A model generated the notes under the pieces. That model worked only from the letters and a program-made list of their open reading frames with translations, was not told the DNA's origin and did not search any database. The translations under genes were made by a program, and so were the position numbers. From Desarmillaria ectypa (Eukaryota; Basidiomycota; Agaricomycetes; Agaricales; Physalacriaceae): a stretch of DNA of 64,000 nt. Shown piece by piece: positions 10,147-22,447 of the stretch. Each line of letters begins with the position of its first letter. Position 1 is the stretch's first letter. The DNA lies in assembly GCA_030407005.1 (NCBI GenBank), contig JAUDYN010000007.1, positions 2,976,001 to 3,040,000 on the forward strand, written 5' to 3'.

Positions 10147-12672
10147 TCATTTGCCAGGGACAGAAGAAGGACCAGTAAGCTCGTCAGCAGACCAGCCCTC
10201 CTCCAGTGACCAGCTGCATACACTAGGGCCCGTCGTCCCTGTTACACTACTGATCGTCCCTAATAACCCAACGTCGACGTAGGTGTGTGACCGATATCCC
10301 TCGTCATCTCCATGCGCTTGTTCATGTTCCTTGCTGACCGGCTCATCAAGTGGAATATTGGGAACAACATGCCTAAGATAACTATAGCAATGAAGGCTCA
10401 CGCAACAACGCGCTCGACGAGCAGGGGCTCCGCCTTCTTCCTGCTGGTGCCTTGTCGGCGCAAGAGCAAGGGAACGGAGTTGGGTAAATGGTTTTGGCTG
10501 GTTTGGCTGCAGCAAGGGAATGGGATATTGCATCCACCCCAGGTCGCTGCACCCTTCCAGACCATACTGGAATTCGGGATTGGGATGATCTACCAGTGCG
10601 AACAGATCCAGCGGCCTGAACCGAGGGGACAGACATTCTCCTTCGCCAGGAGGCAACCGGAGTGCGGGACGGCGAAGGCAGGCCCCTCCGAATATGTAAT
10701 GGCCGACGGTGTCTCAAACGAATCCTCGACCTCATGATCATCAGAAGATGAGTCTGAGGAAGAGAACCGCAGGACGGGGTTTTGACGGCCGTGTAAACGA
10801 AGAGTGGGTCATGGATATATCCTACGTAACATTGACTGTCAGCAGATGCATCACATTGAGCAACCGACCATGCTCACCAACGCCTCGTCCACGTCAGATA
10901 GGTATTCCGCAGCAGTCTCGGTGGAGACAGCTAGCATCAGGGCGCGGTGGGCGTCATTCCCAAGGTTTTTGTTGGATAAACACAATGCCTGAAAGTGATA
11001 ATGAGTAGTCGTGGATATGGACTATGCTTTGTACAGGCACTGGCCTTGGTTTCCGAGGACCAATTGGGATTCAAGTGAGTAAATCCTCCGGTGTTCTCAA
11101 GGGCTTCAAGCGAGCTAAGAGCCGAGTGCCATTGAGGGGAAACGGGCCGAAGATCCGTTACGGACAACAACGATGATGAGGGCGTCGTTGTCTATAAGCC
11201 ATAGCATTAGCAAGTTCATCATGGAAAGGAGTTGGAGAAGCTTACATCAATGTCCTTGGCGACTTCGTTATACACAGCAAGGCACAATTTCCCAAAGGCG
11301 GTATCCTGCGCGAGGTCATCGACAGATGGAAAGGATATCGTGGAGGCCATGGCCCGCAAATCCTGAAAACACGGGGGTGAGTGACCGTTGTACGAGTATT
11401 CCGTAGGGCACTCACATCGAGGCTCGCCACTAAGCTAACGCCAGACCCAGCGGAGTCTGAAGTATCGTGGTCTACAACCATGTTCTCAACCGCCATCTGC
11501 GACATCGAGTTCTGCTCTGGGACCGTGACATACAGGCTGAGGATCGCCTGGAACGAAATCACATCGACAGTCACAAATGTCCTATGAGACAAATCTAGCT
11601 AGTTCATGCATCAAAGGCTTAATCGGCCATGCTTACCTGGGCCAGAGGGATATTCACCGCGAAGTCTACATCACCCTGGGAATGTCTGAGAATGAACCGA
11701 CGAAAGGCATTACCGCGCACGAGGCTATTGTATAGGAGAGATGTCGTATCAGTGATTACCTGAAAGCGTAACAGTAAGAAACCACCTTGGATAGAATATG
11801 ACATATGATACTCACCTCAACTTGGAGGTTTGAAGCTGGTCGTGAACCTTCACCGTGCTCTACGCAATCCGCCGCGAGCGTATCTACCTCTGTGACCTCC
11901 CCTCGAACCTGCTTTCTCCAAGGGATGAACGACACAGTCGGGATGATAACGAGGACAGCGACCAGCCCGACATGTTCACGCAGGCTACCAAAGAGCAGTA
12001 ACAGACCGTCAAGGGCGGGAAGAGGTTCGTTGTAATCGAGATTCTGCAGAACGAAGATCCCACAACCAATGGTCATTCCCAGGACGAATAGATGGGAAAC
12101 TAGGGATAAGAAGTAATGCCAAGCACTTGATCGAGCGACGAGACAAGGCGGTGTGCAAGGTGAGGGATTAGATACGAAGGACCCAACGAATGTCTTGGAC
12201 GCTCGCTTAAGCACCATGACAGAGGTAGCCACCATAACAATGATTGTCGACAGCACCAACGCCGTTAACATCACCAGGTTCGACGGAGCTCGCGTATCCA
12301 TGGGCGCCGACCGACCAGGCGGGGTTTGGACGAATGCCTGGCTAGGTGGGTAGTGAACGAAGGTCGTTAGCGTCGGTGTGACCGTTGGCTCGACAGGCTC
12401 GACAACTGAGACGATGGCCTTGGACGAGATAGTCTCGACGACGATGTCCTCAACAGTGTGTGTGAGAGTGGGTAGACGAACGGGTTCTCCAAGAAGCCCT
12501 TGATCTCCATCGTGATATCGACATGAGCGACTCCAAAGGCGAGACTGTCCCCCAGGTAGGATGGTTCTTCCCATCTGACATTGATGCCAGCGGTGGGAAG
12601 AGCCGCTTTGTAGACAGGGGTAGAGAGTGCAGACAAGAGCGCGGCGAGCAAGAGGCCCAAACAGGAGACCAT
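10147..12672 (-). pseudogene. Repeat-family membrane protein gene, copy A
   Basis: The best-kept member of the family. It starts with a signal peptide (MVSCLGLLLAALLSALS), then an extracellular Thr/Val/Pro-rich part ending in HYPPSQAFVQTP, a first transmembrane helix (LVMLTALVLSTIIVMVATSV) followed by basic LKRASK, a second one (LVSHLFVLGMTIGCGIFVL), and a further hydrophobic stretch (LVAVLVIIPTVSFI). Later exons keep family frames: a helix with SLVRGNAF, VTVPEQNS, DLRAMASTISFPS, a Ser-rich SVTDLRPVSPQW segment, an RPLDLF/QPNQ segment, and a C terminus ending VPGK. A frame change near 12480-12530 separates the signal peptide from the membrane part, so this copy is probably broken unless an unseen intron corrects it. 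No known domain recognised. Confidence 0.6.
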
Positions 12673-12724
12673 GGTAGTGGTCCTTGGTTAAGATGTATAT
12701 GTTGGTTTTCCCGATCCTGATTGG

Positions 12725-12731
12725 TTATATA
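12725..12731 (-). promoter_or_regulatory. TATA-like box of repeat gene copy A
   Basis: Minus-strand TATATAA about 55 bp before the ATG at 12672. The same position in copies B (26933-26939) and D (54577-54582) has TATAAAA and TATAAA, each followed by a conserved leader with CACTACCAT-type context at the start codon. Confidence 0.5.
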
Positions 12732-13390
12732 CCCACCGATTTTGCATCGATCGTTGACCGTGCTTGACCGACACGTTGAGAGATGACATGCATCCTACAA
12801 AGCAGAGTGCTAATACTGCGCAAGGCGGGTAGCTTGTATTTGAACACTTGAAAGATAGACATGCCTGGAACATGTCGCTCGTGTGATTGACGTCCGGGAT
12901 GTGGTGACGGCACAATCACGTCCTGAATTTGAGCCAACGTGTGCCAGTAGAACTGGAAGAATATTATTATAGGCGTCTGGTCGATGTGCCGAACATAGTT
13001 GTGCAGCGCGTTCGTTGTCTATAGGACGACAAAAGTCCTTCTGAACGACGCGGTGTATGTAGTTCACGGCCACATCCAAGACACTGTCGATGGGCTATCC
13101 TGGTTCGGAATATTCAAATAATGGTAATTATAATGCATCTGCACGCTTAACTAGCGAATCAGTCACCTAAAGCAGTGTCATAGAGATGGACTTAGCCAAC
13201 GGAGATCTTTAGCATTGTCAAGGATGGCTCTCGATACCTGGGCCATCTGAACAAAGATTCCTTGCGCATTCAGGTCACTCCCTGCACCAGCAATACCGTG
13301 AGCAATAAGAACGTTAGTATACCGCTACGCTCACCTTCCTAAAGTGGTTTTCGCGCATTTGCCGTCAACATTGTACCGAGGACGTCGAAC

Positions 13391-13900
13391 CTTACAGATA
13401 CTCTCGGACTGAACCCATCACTCAACAACTTTTGACGCGGCACATTACTTATCAGCGTCCAGCGATAGGTGCACCGAAGACGTGGTCACAATCGCATTGT
13501 ATTTTCACAGCAGCCTCGGTCCAGTTGGCAGGCAGACACCAGTTTTCTATCCCCAATTCGGTTGACAAGAGCTAAGGCTATCCCGATGTTTTTCTGTGAC
13601 TAGCACTAGATATAAGCAGCATAGACAAAGCTAAAATTTTGGGACCAGGAGACAAATCGTGGTGTGCGTGGAAGAAACGGCCGGAGGATACCGGCAGGGG
13701 TCCATGCCCCAATTAGGATAAAAAGCACGTTCTTCCTTTCATTGTACATTACGCAAAAGTTGGACGCGGTGTTCATCCCAAAGACGCGGTAGGTCACCAG
13801 TGATCCTTAATCAGTGCCCGCATTAGTTGACACTATCAACCTGAGATCTAGTGGCTGTAAATTACACGATTAGTCCTGGAGTGTTGTTGTCGTGACAGCA
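13391..13900. other. Intergenic, repeat A to thioesterase
   Basis: The first bases may still belong to the repeat; the rest holds the promoter of the gene at 13901. No frame or RNA gene recognised. Confidence 0.35.
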
Positions 13901-14486
13901 ATGCCACCGTCGAACGTCAATGAATTTCTTAAAAACAGGAAAAAATCAGATTATGTTTACTTTTTGACGTATAGGACTCGATGGTATGTAGTTGTCTGGA
14001 AATTGACATTGATAATCTGAATGTCTTACTGCAGGAGTGACAATGACCAGTATTCTCATATCAACAACTCGATATATTACCATCTCTTTGACTCCATAAT
14101 CAACGACTACCTCATCAATCACTGTGGCATTAACCCGGCAGAATCTCCTCTTATTGGGCTTGTTGTATCTTCGGCCTGTCAGGTTTGCTGGTGCTTAATG
14201 CCTATAACGTACAATTGACAACATACCATACTCTCAGTTCTTATCTCCGCTCTCCTTTCCCCAAGTACTGGAACTTGGTCTTCGGGTTAACAGTCTGGGG
14301 CGAAGCTCCGTCACGTATGAGGTTGGTGTTTTCGAAGAATCCAAGACACAGCTAGCCGCGGTCGGCGGCTATACACACGTTTTTGTTGAGTCCAAATCAC
14401 GGAAGAGCTCCCCGATAAGTAGGCAGAAAGGCTTAGAGGACGGCCTGAAAAGACTCCATGCCGATACGTTGCGATCAAACCTATAA
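13901..14486 (+). CDS. Hotdog-fold acyl-CoA thioesterase-like protein
   Basis: Three exons: 13901-13983, 14035-14182 and 14238-14486. The spliced protein is about 160 residues. It begins MPPSNVNEFLKNRKK and contains the hallmark WSDNDQYSHINNSIYYHLFD, the 4-hydroxybenzoyl-CoA thioesterase (YbgC-like) signature in which D...HxNN..Y forms the active-site helix start. Then come a strand with IGLVVSSACQFLSP, FPQVLELGLRVNSLGRSS and a GGYTHVFVE strand before the C-terminal helix. This is the normal single-hotdog length. The likely reaction is hydrolysis of an acyl- or aroyl-CoA; the substrate is unknown. It lies between aromatic-metabolism genes, which may be coincidence. The intron phases join codons exactly (TG|G and CAG|TTC). 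Confidence 0.82.
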
Positions 14487-15710
14487 TGTACGTCTTAACC
14501 TACATTTGTTGCAGTGCAACTACGAACAGCTTAGTCGTTAAAGATAAACAAATCCCAACCCAAACCCTTCGTGTCTGTCAGCGTTACTTATATGTATTCG
14601 GAATTATGCTCTTTTGGTGCTCTGTCACTGCGATGCGATACTGATACTGCCCTGAGCGGTACCGAAGCAATGAAGAAACGTGTCATGATTTCTTTCAAAG
14701 CTACTCTTGTCCTCGAATGTGATTTCTCTCGAAGGCAGTCCTCAATCAGACTTCCGGGTTGACCCTACGAAATTTCCATGTATCAAGTCGATCTCTGTCT
14801 TCCACGCTGTGAACGACATGAGATATGCGCCTATTGACGCTTCGCCGTTTAAAATATTTCAACTTGAAGCCGTATACCATCCGATACAAATTTCTCAACA
14901 AGGGGAGTTCTGAGGTATGTCCACTTCCCACGAAAAAAATGAGAGGATCCTGGGAATGACCAAGTACACCACTGTTGAGAAGCATCTAATAATCGCGTTC
15001 AACATAGTTTCTAGAAATATTCTTGTTACGTTGGCGGGGGCATACATGTGAAAGGCCTGACGGAGGGCATACTGCGTTCCAAGATCTTAACTGGGTGTCG
15101 GAATAAGTTCAGGATTTGGTGATTTGCGTGGAGTATAGGCGTGATAGCTTAGTGGTCGTGCGGTACGATATCAGTTATCATCCTTTCAGTTAAGTTTCAC
15201 TGAGCCTTAAAATTTTCTTTCATCGCACCGTCATTTATGCCGGGTACGTGGGATACCAGATGCATTAGGTAAACATCAGATCGCAACTGAATTCTACGCT
15301 CCACCTATGATAGAGTTTGACAGGCATAACTTCTCAATAGCCGCCAATCGCCTCGCACGCTTAGCTTCGCCCTAGGCTTCAAAATGTTTGTCGTATAGGA
15401 CACACCAACTAACCATTCATAACCCGGGTGGAGGTATGTCATTAAACGCGATACGGGACGTTCCGTTGGACATCGATTTCCCCAAGCAGGGGCGATGTGA
15501 GGCACTGACTTAAGTGTGATCCGTCCGGTATTTAACCGTGAACACATGTCTCTTTTGATTGATTCTTGAGAAGCTGCATTGCAATGCTTCGGGTTCAAGC
15601 TGACCCTTCATCAGAGGATTTAATTATTAATTCCCTGTAATGTACATCTTTTCACATGATAATTATGATCCAAAACATATTTTCGACGAGCGGCAGTCAG
15701 TTTCTGAATC
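14487..15710. other. Intergenic, 14.5-15.7 kb
   Basis: No supported gene. Short frames on both strands (14571-14985, 15305-15598) have no motif. It holds the 3' regions of the thioesterase and of the convergent transporter gene. Confidence 0.4.
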
Positions 15711-18102
15711 TTACAAAATATATCGGAAACCAGGTCGTCCCTCCAGAACATCGCCTCGCGTAGCCGACTGCTTGTTGCGGTAGGCATATGTTGCAGTCGT
15801 AAGAGCTAACAGCATCAGCGTCAAAATCTGCGCTCCAACAGTTGCCCATGTTCCTGGTATGTATCTGCAGAGGATTACGATTTCAGTATCTGATTCTGAT
15901 TCTATTAGAAAAGGGGAAAAGCTCTCACCTTGGATAATCCTGTTGTCGGAATCTGTCATCAGGTGATATCAGATAGGTTAAACGGTACGGCAGCAGTTCA
16001 CCGACACTGTGGTTCCTAAAATCCCGCCAATACCTCCGAAAGAAACGATGAGCGCGGAACAGACCGATCGCTAGGCCATAGTAAAAACGTGAGACAGGAA
16101 ACACTGAAACGGAAATCTAGGCACCTTTGTCTGCCCAACAATGTTGTTCGCGTTCTAGCCAGAGAACAAGATACTTAGTCCAAGCTGCGCAGTCTCAGGA
16201 GATCCATATCATGACTTACGTAGGAAATCACAGCAGACATGCAACCTGAGGAACCCGCAGAGAATAAAAATATGCCTATCACGAGAATAGAGGTTAGTCA
16301 TAGCAAATCATCGACGGAAAAATAACGGAACCAATGTATCGTGTTGCCTGACCATTGGCGTAGCCGGTCAGCAAAAGACCGGCTACAGTTAGCAGGCTTT
16401 GCATGGCGATGAAAATGGCCCTACGGCCTGCTTTGTCCGATATCCAGGCGAAAACGAAGGAGCATGCAGCCTAACACAAGAAACGCTTAGCCTGAGAAGA
16501 ACAGGATAAGTCCTAAATGTCATACCGCAAAGACTATCGGAGGTGCTGACAATAGCAAAGAGTCAGACAAGCTGTACCCCATGCCGGACAGAATTATTGG
16601 GGTAAAATAGCCTTTAGAGAAAACATTGGGTCATCCCGTGATAACAAGCTAGAGGATAACATACTCGCTGCGTATCCAGGCATCGCCGAGCTCATAAACA
16701 TCAGTGCTGAACAGACCATTAGCAATACCGTTGATCCTTACTCTGAATAGTCGTACCATGTGCCCAGATTAACCAGTCTCCAAGAACTTGTTTCACTCTA
16801 ACAAATGTGATGTCGTCTGGAACGGAGTCGCCACGGTCGCGCTCGACGCGCTTCAACACGACGTCCGTTTGTTCACGAGTCAAAAACCTATTTTTATCAG
16901 GGAAATCCGGCAAGAACAAGAAAGCCAGAAGAGCACAAAACACTGTAAAAAGGCCTTCGATGATCTGATCCCCGGCATAAGTGGTTATGACAGCCCCGTG
17001 CCGGAACAATACGCTACTCACGAAAATCCAAGACCAGCCGCTCAGGCCCCCCCGGCCCTTCAACAGAGTGATGGCATAGGCTACCGGTTGGTCATCAGCT
17101 ACTTCGAATACGACTACACCGAGGAGCGCTCACACAGAATCGCGCCAAAACCACTGAGCCCGATCGATGTTTGAAAGAAGGCAGCGATTCTGGAAAATGA
17201 CGCCAGCTTAACTTCGGCCAAGAATGGAAGAGTCAATTGTACCTGGTCTGCATTTCCTGCCGTGTATACCTATTGATAATGAGCATTAGAGTTCGTAGGA
17301 TAGAAGTTGCATAATGTCCTTCACCATGTTGATACGATATAGGCTAAGGCGGGGAAGAATCCCGACTACACGATGAATTAGCATTGAGACGAGAGAGACA
17401 CCACAAACTTACCTCCAAAGCGCCGAGAAGAACCCTGCACAAAACGAGGTCTTTCCAGTTCTTCACAAAACCGATCCCCAGCTCAACACATCCCCAGCCG
17501 AAGATATAAAATGTAAGACAGTAGCGCGCGCCAAAGTATCGCAGTACAAGGTTGGTCGGAAGCTGCCTATAGGAAAAACGGCAACATTAGCGCTGTAAAT
17601 GGTGCTATATATGCTGGCAACCTACAATAGAATGTATGGCACAAAATAGACACAGGAGGTAATACTGAACCTATTCCCGATATCGAGGGACTAGTGTCGC
17701 GTATATCAGAAAGGAAACCTTCACATGGTCTCGCCGAGACATACCAAGTCAGTTCCCATTCCTGCAGTACGCGCTATGCCCATATTAGATCTAAAGAATT
17801 AGTTCAGAACGTTACATATGTTGATAACTCCATGACATACCTATCTATAATAGTCACGGAATACAACAGGCCCAAGAGCGGTAGCATTCGCCAGTCGACG
17901 CGACGCCTACAGGGAAACAGTCAGTACGATGTGATACGGTGCTAAAGGTCGGTCATAAAGCAATTACTGACATAGTGTCGCGCTCATACTTTGATTCGAC
18001 CAGCTTGACATGGTCAGATTCATCAATGTTGCTGGCAACTTCACTGATCGCAGTAGACGCGACGGTCTTAATACTGCCAGCCGAACATCTGGAGGAAGAC
18101 AT
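15711..18102 (-). CDS. MFS permease, allantoate/nicotinate (Dal5-like) type
   Basis: A minus-strand gene split by many ~50-bp introns. The start ATG is at 18102 (MSSSRCSAGSIKTVAST). An early exon has RRVDWRMLPLLGLLYSVTIID, the first transmembrane helix of anion:cation symporters, then GNRFSITSCVYFVPYILL joined in frame to QLPTNLVLRYFGARYCL. Later exons show FGWGCVELGIGFVKNW, RIAAFFQTSIGLSGFG, GRGGLSGWSWIF, a helix EGLFTVFCALLAFLFLPDFP followed by the loop DKNRFLTREQTDVVLKRVERD, and a last helix with the typical tail GRPGFRYIL. These match 12-helix Dal5-type carriers of small organic anions. The exact substrate cannot be read; uptake of an aromatic or carboxylic acid would suit the neighbours. 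The splice joins I checked keep frame. Confidence 0.85.
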
Positions 18103-19922
18103 GGGGAGTGTTGGGGGCCAAAGAGCTACTGACTTACAGAATGTATCGTTGAAATATATATACGTTACTACACTATGTTAATTCCAAAAGGGCTGTCAAC
18201 CGTCAAGCGGTGTCTTCCGGCAATCGCCCTTCCCCTGGAACCGAACACAAGTGGGGAAGTAGGTCACATCCGAGGTAAGTAAGCAAATATGATTTTAAGC
18301 AGCGATGCCTCCGAACGGGCGTACTAGATCTACAAAAATATCCCACCAGTTAGAAGATACAAGAAATGATGATAGATTACCGATACCTACTCACAACCAC
18401 GGTAACGCGTACCTTGATTGGACGCCCGGTTCCAATCTTACATCTTTTCCCTTGTGATATCGAGTGGAGCCTATGTCGTAGGACAGTGATGGCGCTTTCC
18501 AAGAAAGAAAAGAATCCGGTCACCAACTGGACGGTTCGGTCGTTCGGGCCGATACTGTGGCCCACTATCCCGGCCGGCCCGCCTTCGCATTGACCACGTT
18601 TCAACTTCACTTCTTTCTTGACGGGGTATGGATCATTGTGTATCGGTCGTTTCTTCGCAGTTTTGTGATACCAGATTGCAAGAATATCGTCTCGATTCAA
18701 CCGTCGAACGGCACGCGACCTCAACAGGAACATAGACTTTACCAAATGGAATGATGATCGCGGAAAGCATCCGAAGAAATCTGCAGCGAACGTTGTCAAA
18801 GGTCAGTTATGAACGTACCTAAGTTTGAAGGGAATACTTGACTCAGTAGTCCGGCAGCTTGGTTAGAAATAGCGACCCTCATACTGGTTGCGTGACTCAG
18901 GAGAAGGACCATGTCGAGCTAAAGGTTTGACAGCGCAGCCTCGAGGCGCCAATGAAAGAGATTTGGAGAGAAAGGCACTGATCTCCCTAGATCTTAGGCT
19001 ATAGAAATCAAAGAAGGCGGGGTAAAATTATAACTCAGACCGATGTTCAAGGAAAACGTTGCAAGCGGACTCCTTGCGCGGTCCGCACTTCGTTAACCTA
19101 GGAGCCTAGAGCTCCAAGCTCAGAGTATTTCAGAGATTGCTTTGATCAACGTAGTCAAGTGAGGCGATGAGGACGTTCCTACTGGCCAGGCCAAGCTAAA
19201 AAAAAAAAAGGACGCGAGGTTCTTGATCAAACGAAGGGGTCAGTGAAAAACCGCGGTTTCTTCACTACTTCATATCGAGTCACGAATCACTATTATCGAC
19301 AGCTACCAATGAGGTATGGATCTGAACTTGGCCTATCGGGCGGTGATTGTTCCTCACGCTGTTCGATACGATGTCCATACATCACCGAGATAAGCGGTAT
19401 TACACTATCATCAACAGGTGGTCACATGCTCCTGGTTCAATACCGCTGACCCTGCATTCTTGGAAGGCGGATGAAACCAGGTCAAAATCTAGACAGATAA
19501 ATATGTACTATATCGACTGACTACAATTTATCACTCGCTAGACATATCTAGAATACTTCAACTCGAATGAAGAAAGATGAATCTTGATGCTTGGATGCCA
19601 TTCCAGTGGAAAGGATGATACACGACCACCTTTTTTCACCCACATCTATTTCATCTGACCTAGTTTACAGTCTTTGTCTTGTGAACAAATTTTGTGCGCC
19701 ATCGTCAGAAAATACAACTGTGCGAACTATCAGACGGTCCAGTGACTCCGAACTTATTAAACATGTAACATGTTATATGCCAGGTCGCGCATTGACAGCT
19801 CTTCGGCATGAAATGATGTAGTTTGGAACATGAGGACCCTGTCCACTGTAGAAAAGTGACGCATGAACGTTGCTGAACTTGCCAGAACATTGTGGACTTC
19901 GCGAAGATTTTAGGCTGCGGCG
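18103..19922. other. Intergenic, transporter to GTPase
   Basis: About 1.8 kb between divergent genes. A 140-codon open frame on the minus strand (18799-18377) is basic and shows no recognisable domain or introns, so I do not call it. An A-run lies at about 19198-19209. It must contain both promoters; no clear elements seen. Confidence 0.4.
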
Positions 19923-20890
19923 ATGATCGGCTTCTCCCGAAGCAGCCTTACAATGAAACCACCACTTGCTTCTTTAACATCTTCCCAAATGCGACGTTTT
20001 TTTTCCGCCCGTGCCCGCAACAGCTTCACTGTGAAAGATGTTTTTTCAGATGCTAGAACTGCCGAATTCGCCTCGGCTGCAGGCGCGTCCACGGAGGCCG
20101 GCTCGGAAATTGTTTTTCCAAAACTCTTAGGCCTACCCGAGGTATTTGCACTATGATGTTTTATCTCTGTATATTGAAAGGCCGAGTAGGTGATTGTTAC
20201 AGGTGAATCTGGTTATTCATCACTTCATTTACGCGTATTAACTGACATCTTAACAGGGCGAGCCAACTCGGGCAAGTCATCCCTGTTCAACGCAGTTCTA
20301 GGGCGCAAAAATTTGCTTGTCACTAGTTCCAAAGCGGTCTGTCATGGAACTTGCCATTTCAGCTCGTTTTAATCTACGTTTTAGGGCCGTACACGACAGC
20401 TCAACTTCTTCCGTGTTGGACCAGAACCAGGCCATCTTGTCCTCGTCGATGCGCCAGGGTACGGACGGAGGGGAAGGTCCGAGTGGGGGGATTTGTTTGA
20501 TCAGTACTTAAAGATTCGTAAAGAGTGAGCATCATCATGTTTTCTTTCTCCACATTATCAGCGCTAACCCAGTAGCCCAGACTGCGCAGGGTATATGTCA
20601 CCTTCAACGGCAAGCACCGACTAAACGAATATGATGTCCAGATGCTGGAACATCTCACCAAAAATCTGCACACCTCAGAAGATGGCGTCCAACGATATTC
20701 TATGCAGGCCGTGATCACCAAATCTGATGCCATACTTCCAGACGAGGTGAAGGATGTTATCAGTCAGCTGCGCAAGGACATCTTCGATGCTGCGCCGTTT
20801 TGCCTACCTCCCATCATCACGAGCGCAAAAATGATCCCTCCCTTCGGGATCAAGGAGCTCAGGAAAAATATTGTGGAATGCTGTCAGTAA
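19923..20890 (+). CDS. EngB/YihA-type GTPase, probably mitochondrial
   Basis: Exons 19923-20141, 20190-20202 (13-nt micro-exon), 20257 onward, and two more to TAA at 20888-20890. The N terminus (MIGFSRSSLTMKPP..., many Ser/Arg) looks like a mitochondrial presequence. The GTPase core is classic for the EngB family: G1 GRANSGKSSLFNAVLG, the switch I segment GRTRQLNFF, G3 DAPGYGRRGRSEWG (near 20447), G4 TKSD (near 20713-20727) and a G5-like ITSAK. EngB proteins assist ribosome large-subunit assembly. Fungal members act in mitochondria, so mitoribosome assembly is the likely role. The micro-exon is needed to join LPE to VIVTGRANSGKS. The gene ends only 13 bp from the stop codon of the convergent pirin gene. 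Confidence 0.87.
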
Positions 20891-20903
20891 TAAAATGTAC
20901 AAT

Positions 20904-21802
20904 TTACTCTAGATCGAATAATAGGATTTCTGCCGTCTTGTCGCCAACATTCTCCACCCTGACTTGGCCTTCTCCGATAAAGAGGTAAGCACCGTCCCCT
21001 TCCTTCAGCGTTTCCTCCGGGCCTGATATGCCGCTAATCTTTATGGTAGCTCCGGTCGCTGGGCCAGTATTGTATCCGCTCGTCTGCACGACATGGATGT
21101 ACCCCTTCTTTCCGTTCATAGCTTGCGTCAACGTCTTTCCCTGGGATAAAAGCGTCGCATAGAGCGTCAGCGGGCTATTCACCGGTGCTGGACCATCGCC
21201 TTCCCTCTTGTCCTTCTGTACACCTTCGGCATCAACAGGTGCAACTACTCGAACAAAGCTGTCAGTTTTCTCGGCATCGGTGAAATGACGAGTAAAGTAT
21301 TTTGGCTGGAGGCGTGGAGTGGAAGGTAGCGACCAGATTTGCAGGAAGTGTACTTGGCGTAGCCCATGAGTCTTTTCCGAATGCGAAATGCCTGTTCCTG
21401 CGGACGTGAGCTGGAGGTCGCCGCGCTTCAGGATCTCAGTGTTTCCCATGGAATCTTTACTAAAGTTGGGAAATAAGCAATGAGTTACTACGTGATAAGG
21501 AGATCTTCACTCACTGTTCCAGCTCTCCAGCGACTACGTACGAGAATATCTCGAATTCGCGATGCGAATGTGTTCCAAAGCCTGTTTTGGCCTCGACGCG
21601 GTCTTCATTTATGACCCGGAGAGCACTGAATTTTTCGTGTTGGAAATCCTGATACCTGGATGGTTAATGATTAGATGTTGTTATCACTGCTAATAGATGG
21701 AACATACATTGCGAATGAGAATGTGTGAAACGTCTTGAGCCAATCGTGGTCTGCATGTCCACGCTGCTCGCTGCGACGGGGAATAATCTTTGTGGCCGAC
21801 AT
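20904..21802 (-). CDS. Pirin family protein (quercetinase-like bicupin)
   Basis: Start MSATKIIPRRSEQRGHADH at 21802, stop at 20904-20906, three exons on the minus strand. Sequence in order: WLKTFHTFSF, then after an intron YQDFQHEKFSALRVINEDRVE, the metal-site strand GTHSHREFEIFSYVVAGELE (21560-21581 holds the HxH), then DSMGNTEILKRGDLQLTSAGTG and ISHSEKTHG. This is the standard pirin N-terminal cupin with its Fe-binding His/His/Glu/His set. The C-terminal cupin includes GYIHVVQTSG and the closing GDGAYLFIGEGQ. Pirins of this layout can have quercetin 2,3-dioxygenase activity or act as redox-sensing nuclear cofactors. Full length for the family (about 290 residues). Neighbours handle aromatic compounds, which fits a dioxygenase role but does not prove it. 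Confidence 0.88.
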
Positions 21803-22447
21803 AGTGGATTGGTATTCAATAGAAGTTGACAATGACTTTGAAAGCTGATTTCGTAGATTAGCTTTAGCAAGTCTGAGTAACTGAGACAGGTTGGAATAGG
21901 ATAGTGAAGGAAAGATAATGGATCCGAGCGCTATATAAAGGGGGATGCAGGTGATGAGAAGAAATAGACCAGATTTAGGCAGCATTAGAGACACCAGCGG
22001 ATCACATCATGGAAATTGCGAGAAGAGGGGGCTGCTTATCCTCTTGGATTCCTTTTTAAGAAATTAGTCGCCCACGATAAGCGCCATCAAGCGATGAATA
22101 AGCTACATCAGGTGCGCATCTCCATGACGGCAGAGCAATTACGCAAAATGTAATCGCATAACATCACCAAAAACATGACCGACTGTGCGTCAGTTAGCTA
22201 CAAGCGGCAACACGATGATTAAGGTGATTTTTCAGCCACTTGAACACAAGTACTGCATGCTTTCAACCAGAATGTTCCTCAAGATTCGGAACTACCATCT
22301 AGTTAATGACAGCTTGAATCACCCCCTGATGGACAGACTCTTATTAATCTCTTGATAAGCAAGCAGCCAGGATATGATGCACCGAAGTAACCAGAAATAT
22401 TATTGAGGCACTCAGATGGCCTTTGAACCCAGCTATTGGAAGCCGTC
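21803..22447. other. Intergenic, pirin to dehydrogenase pseudogene
   Basis: About 640 bp. The part next to 21802 is the pirin promoter side; the rest is AT-rich with no frame or RNA gene recognised. Confidence 0.4.

Larger units (their letters stand above)
9490..13390 (-). mobile_element. Dispersed repeat copy A (full length, ~3.9 kb)
   Basis: By eye this region aligns over its whole length with copy B (26200-30150), and in parts with C, D and E. On the minus strand the order is: an upstream exon-like segment ending in GGTGAGC (13338), a promoter with a TATA-like box at 12725-12731, the gene 12672-10147, then a conserved tail of about 600 bp. The tail ends in a motif like TTTAAGCTC(A/G)A(C/T)(A/G)CTCAGC near 9490-9525, shared with C and E. 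I found no reverse transcriptase, transposase or terminal repeats. Calling it mobile is inferred from dispersed, oriented, similar-length copies. Confidence 0.65.

Noticed and set aside
15121..15200. Possible tRNA (A-box-like GATAGCTTAGTGGTCG)
   Set aside because: No B box, no T arm and no closing acceptor stem could be found downstream.
18377..18799. 140-codon minus-strand frame upstream of the MFS gene
   Set aside because: No recognisable domain, basic composition only, and a competing plus-strand frame over the same bases.
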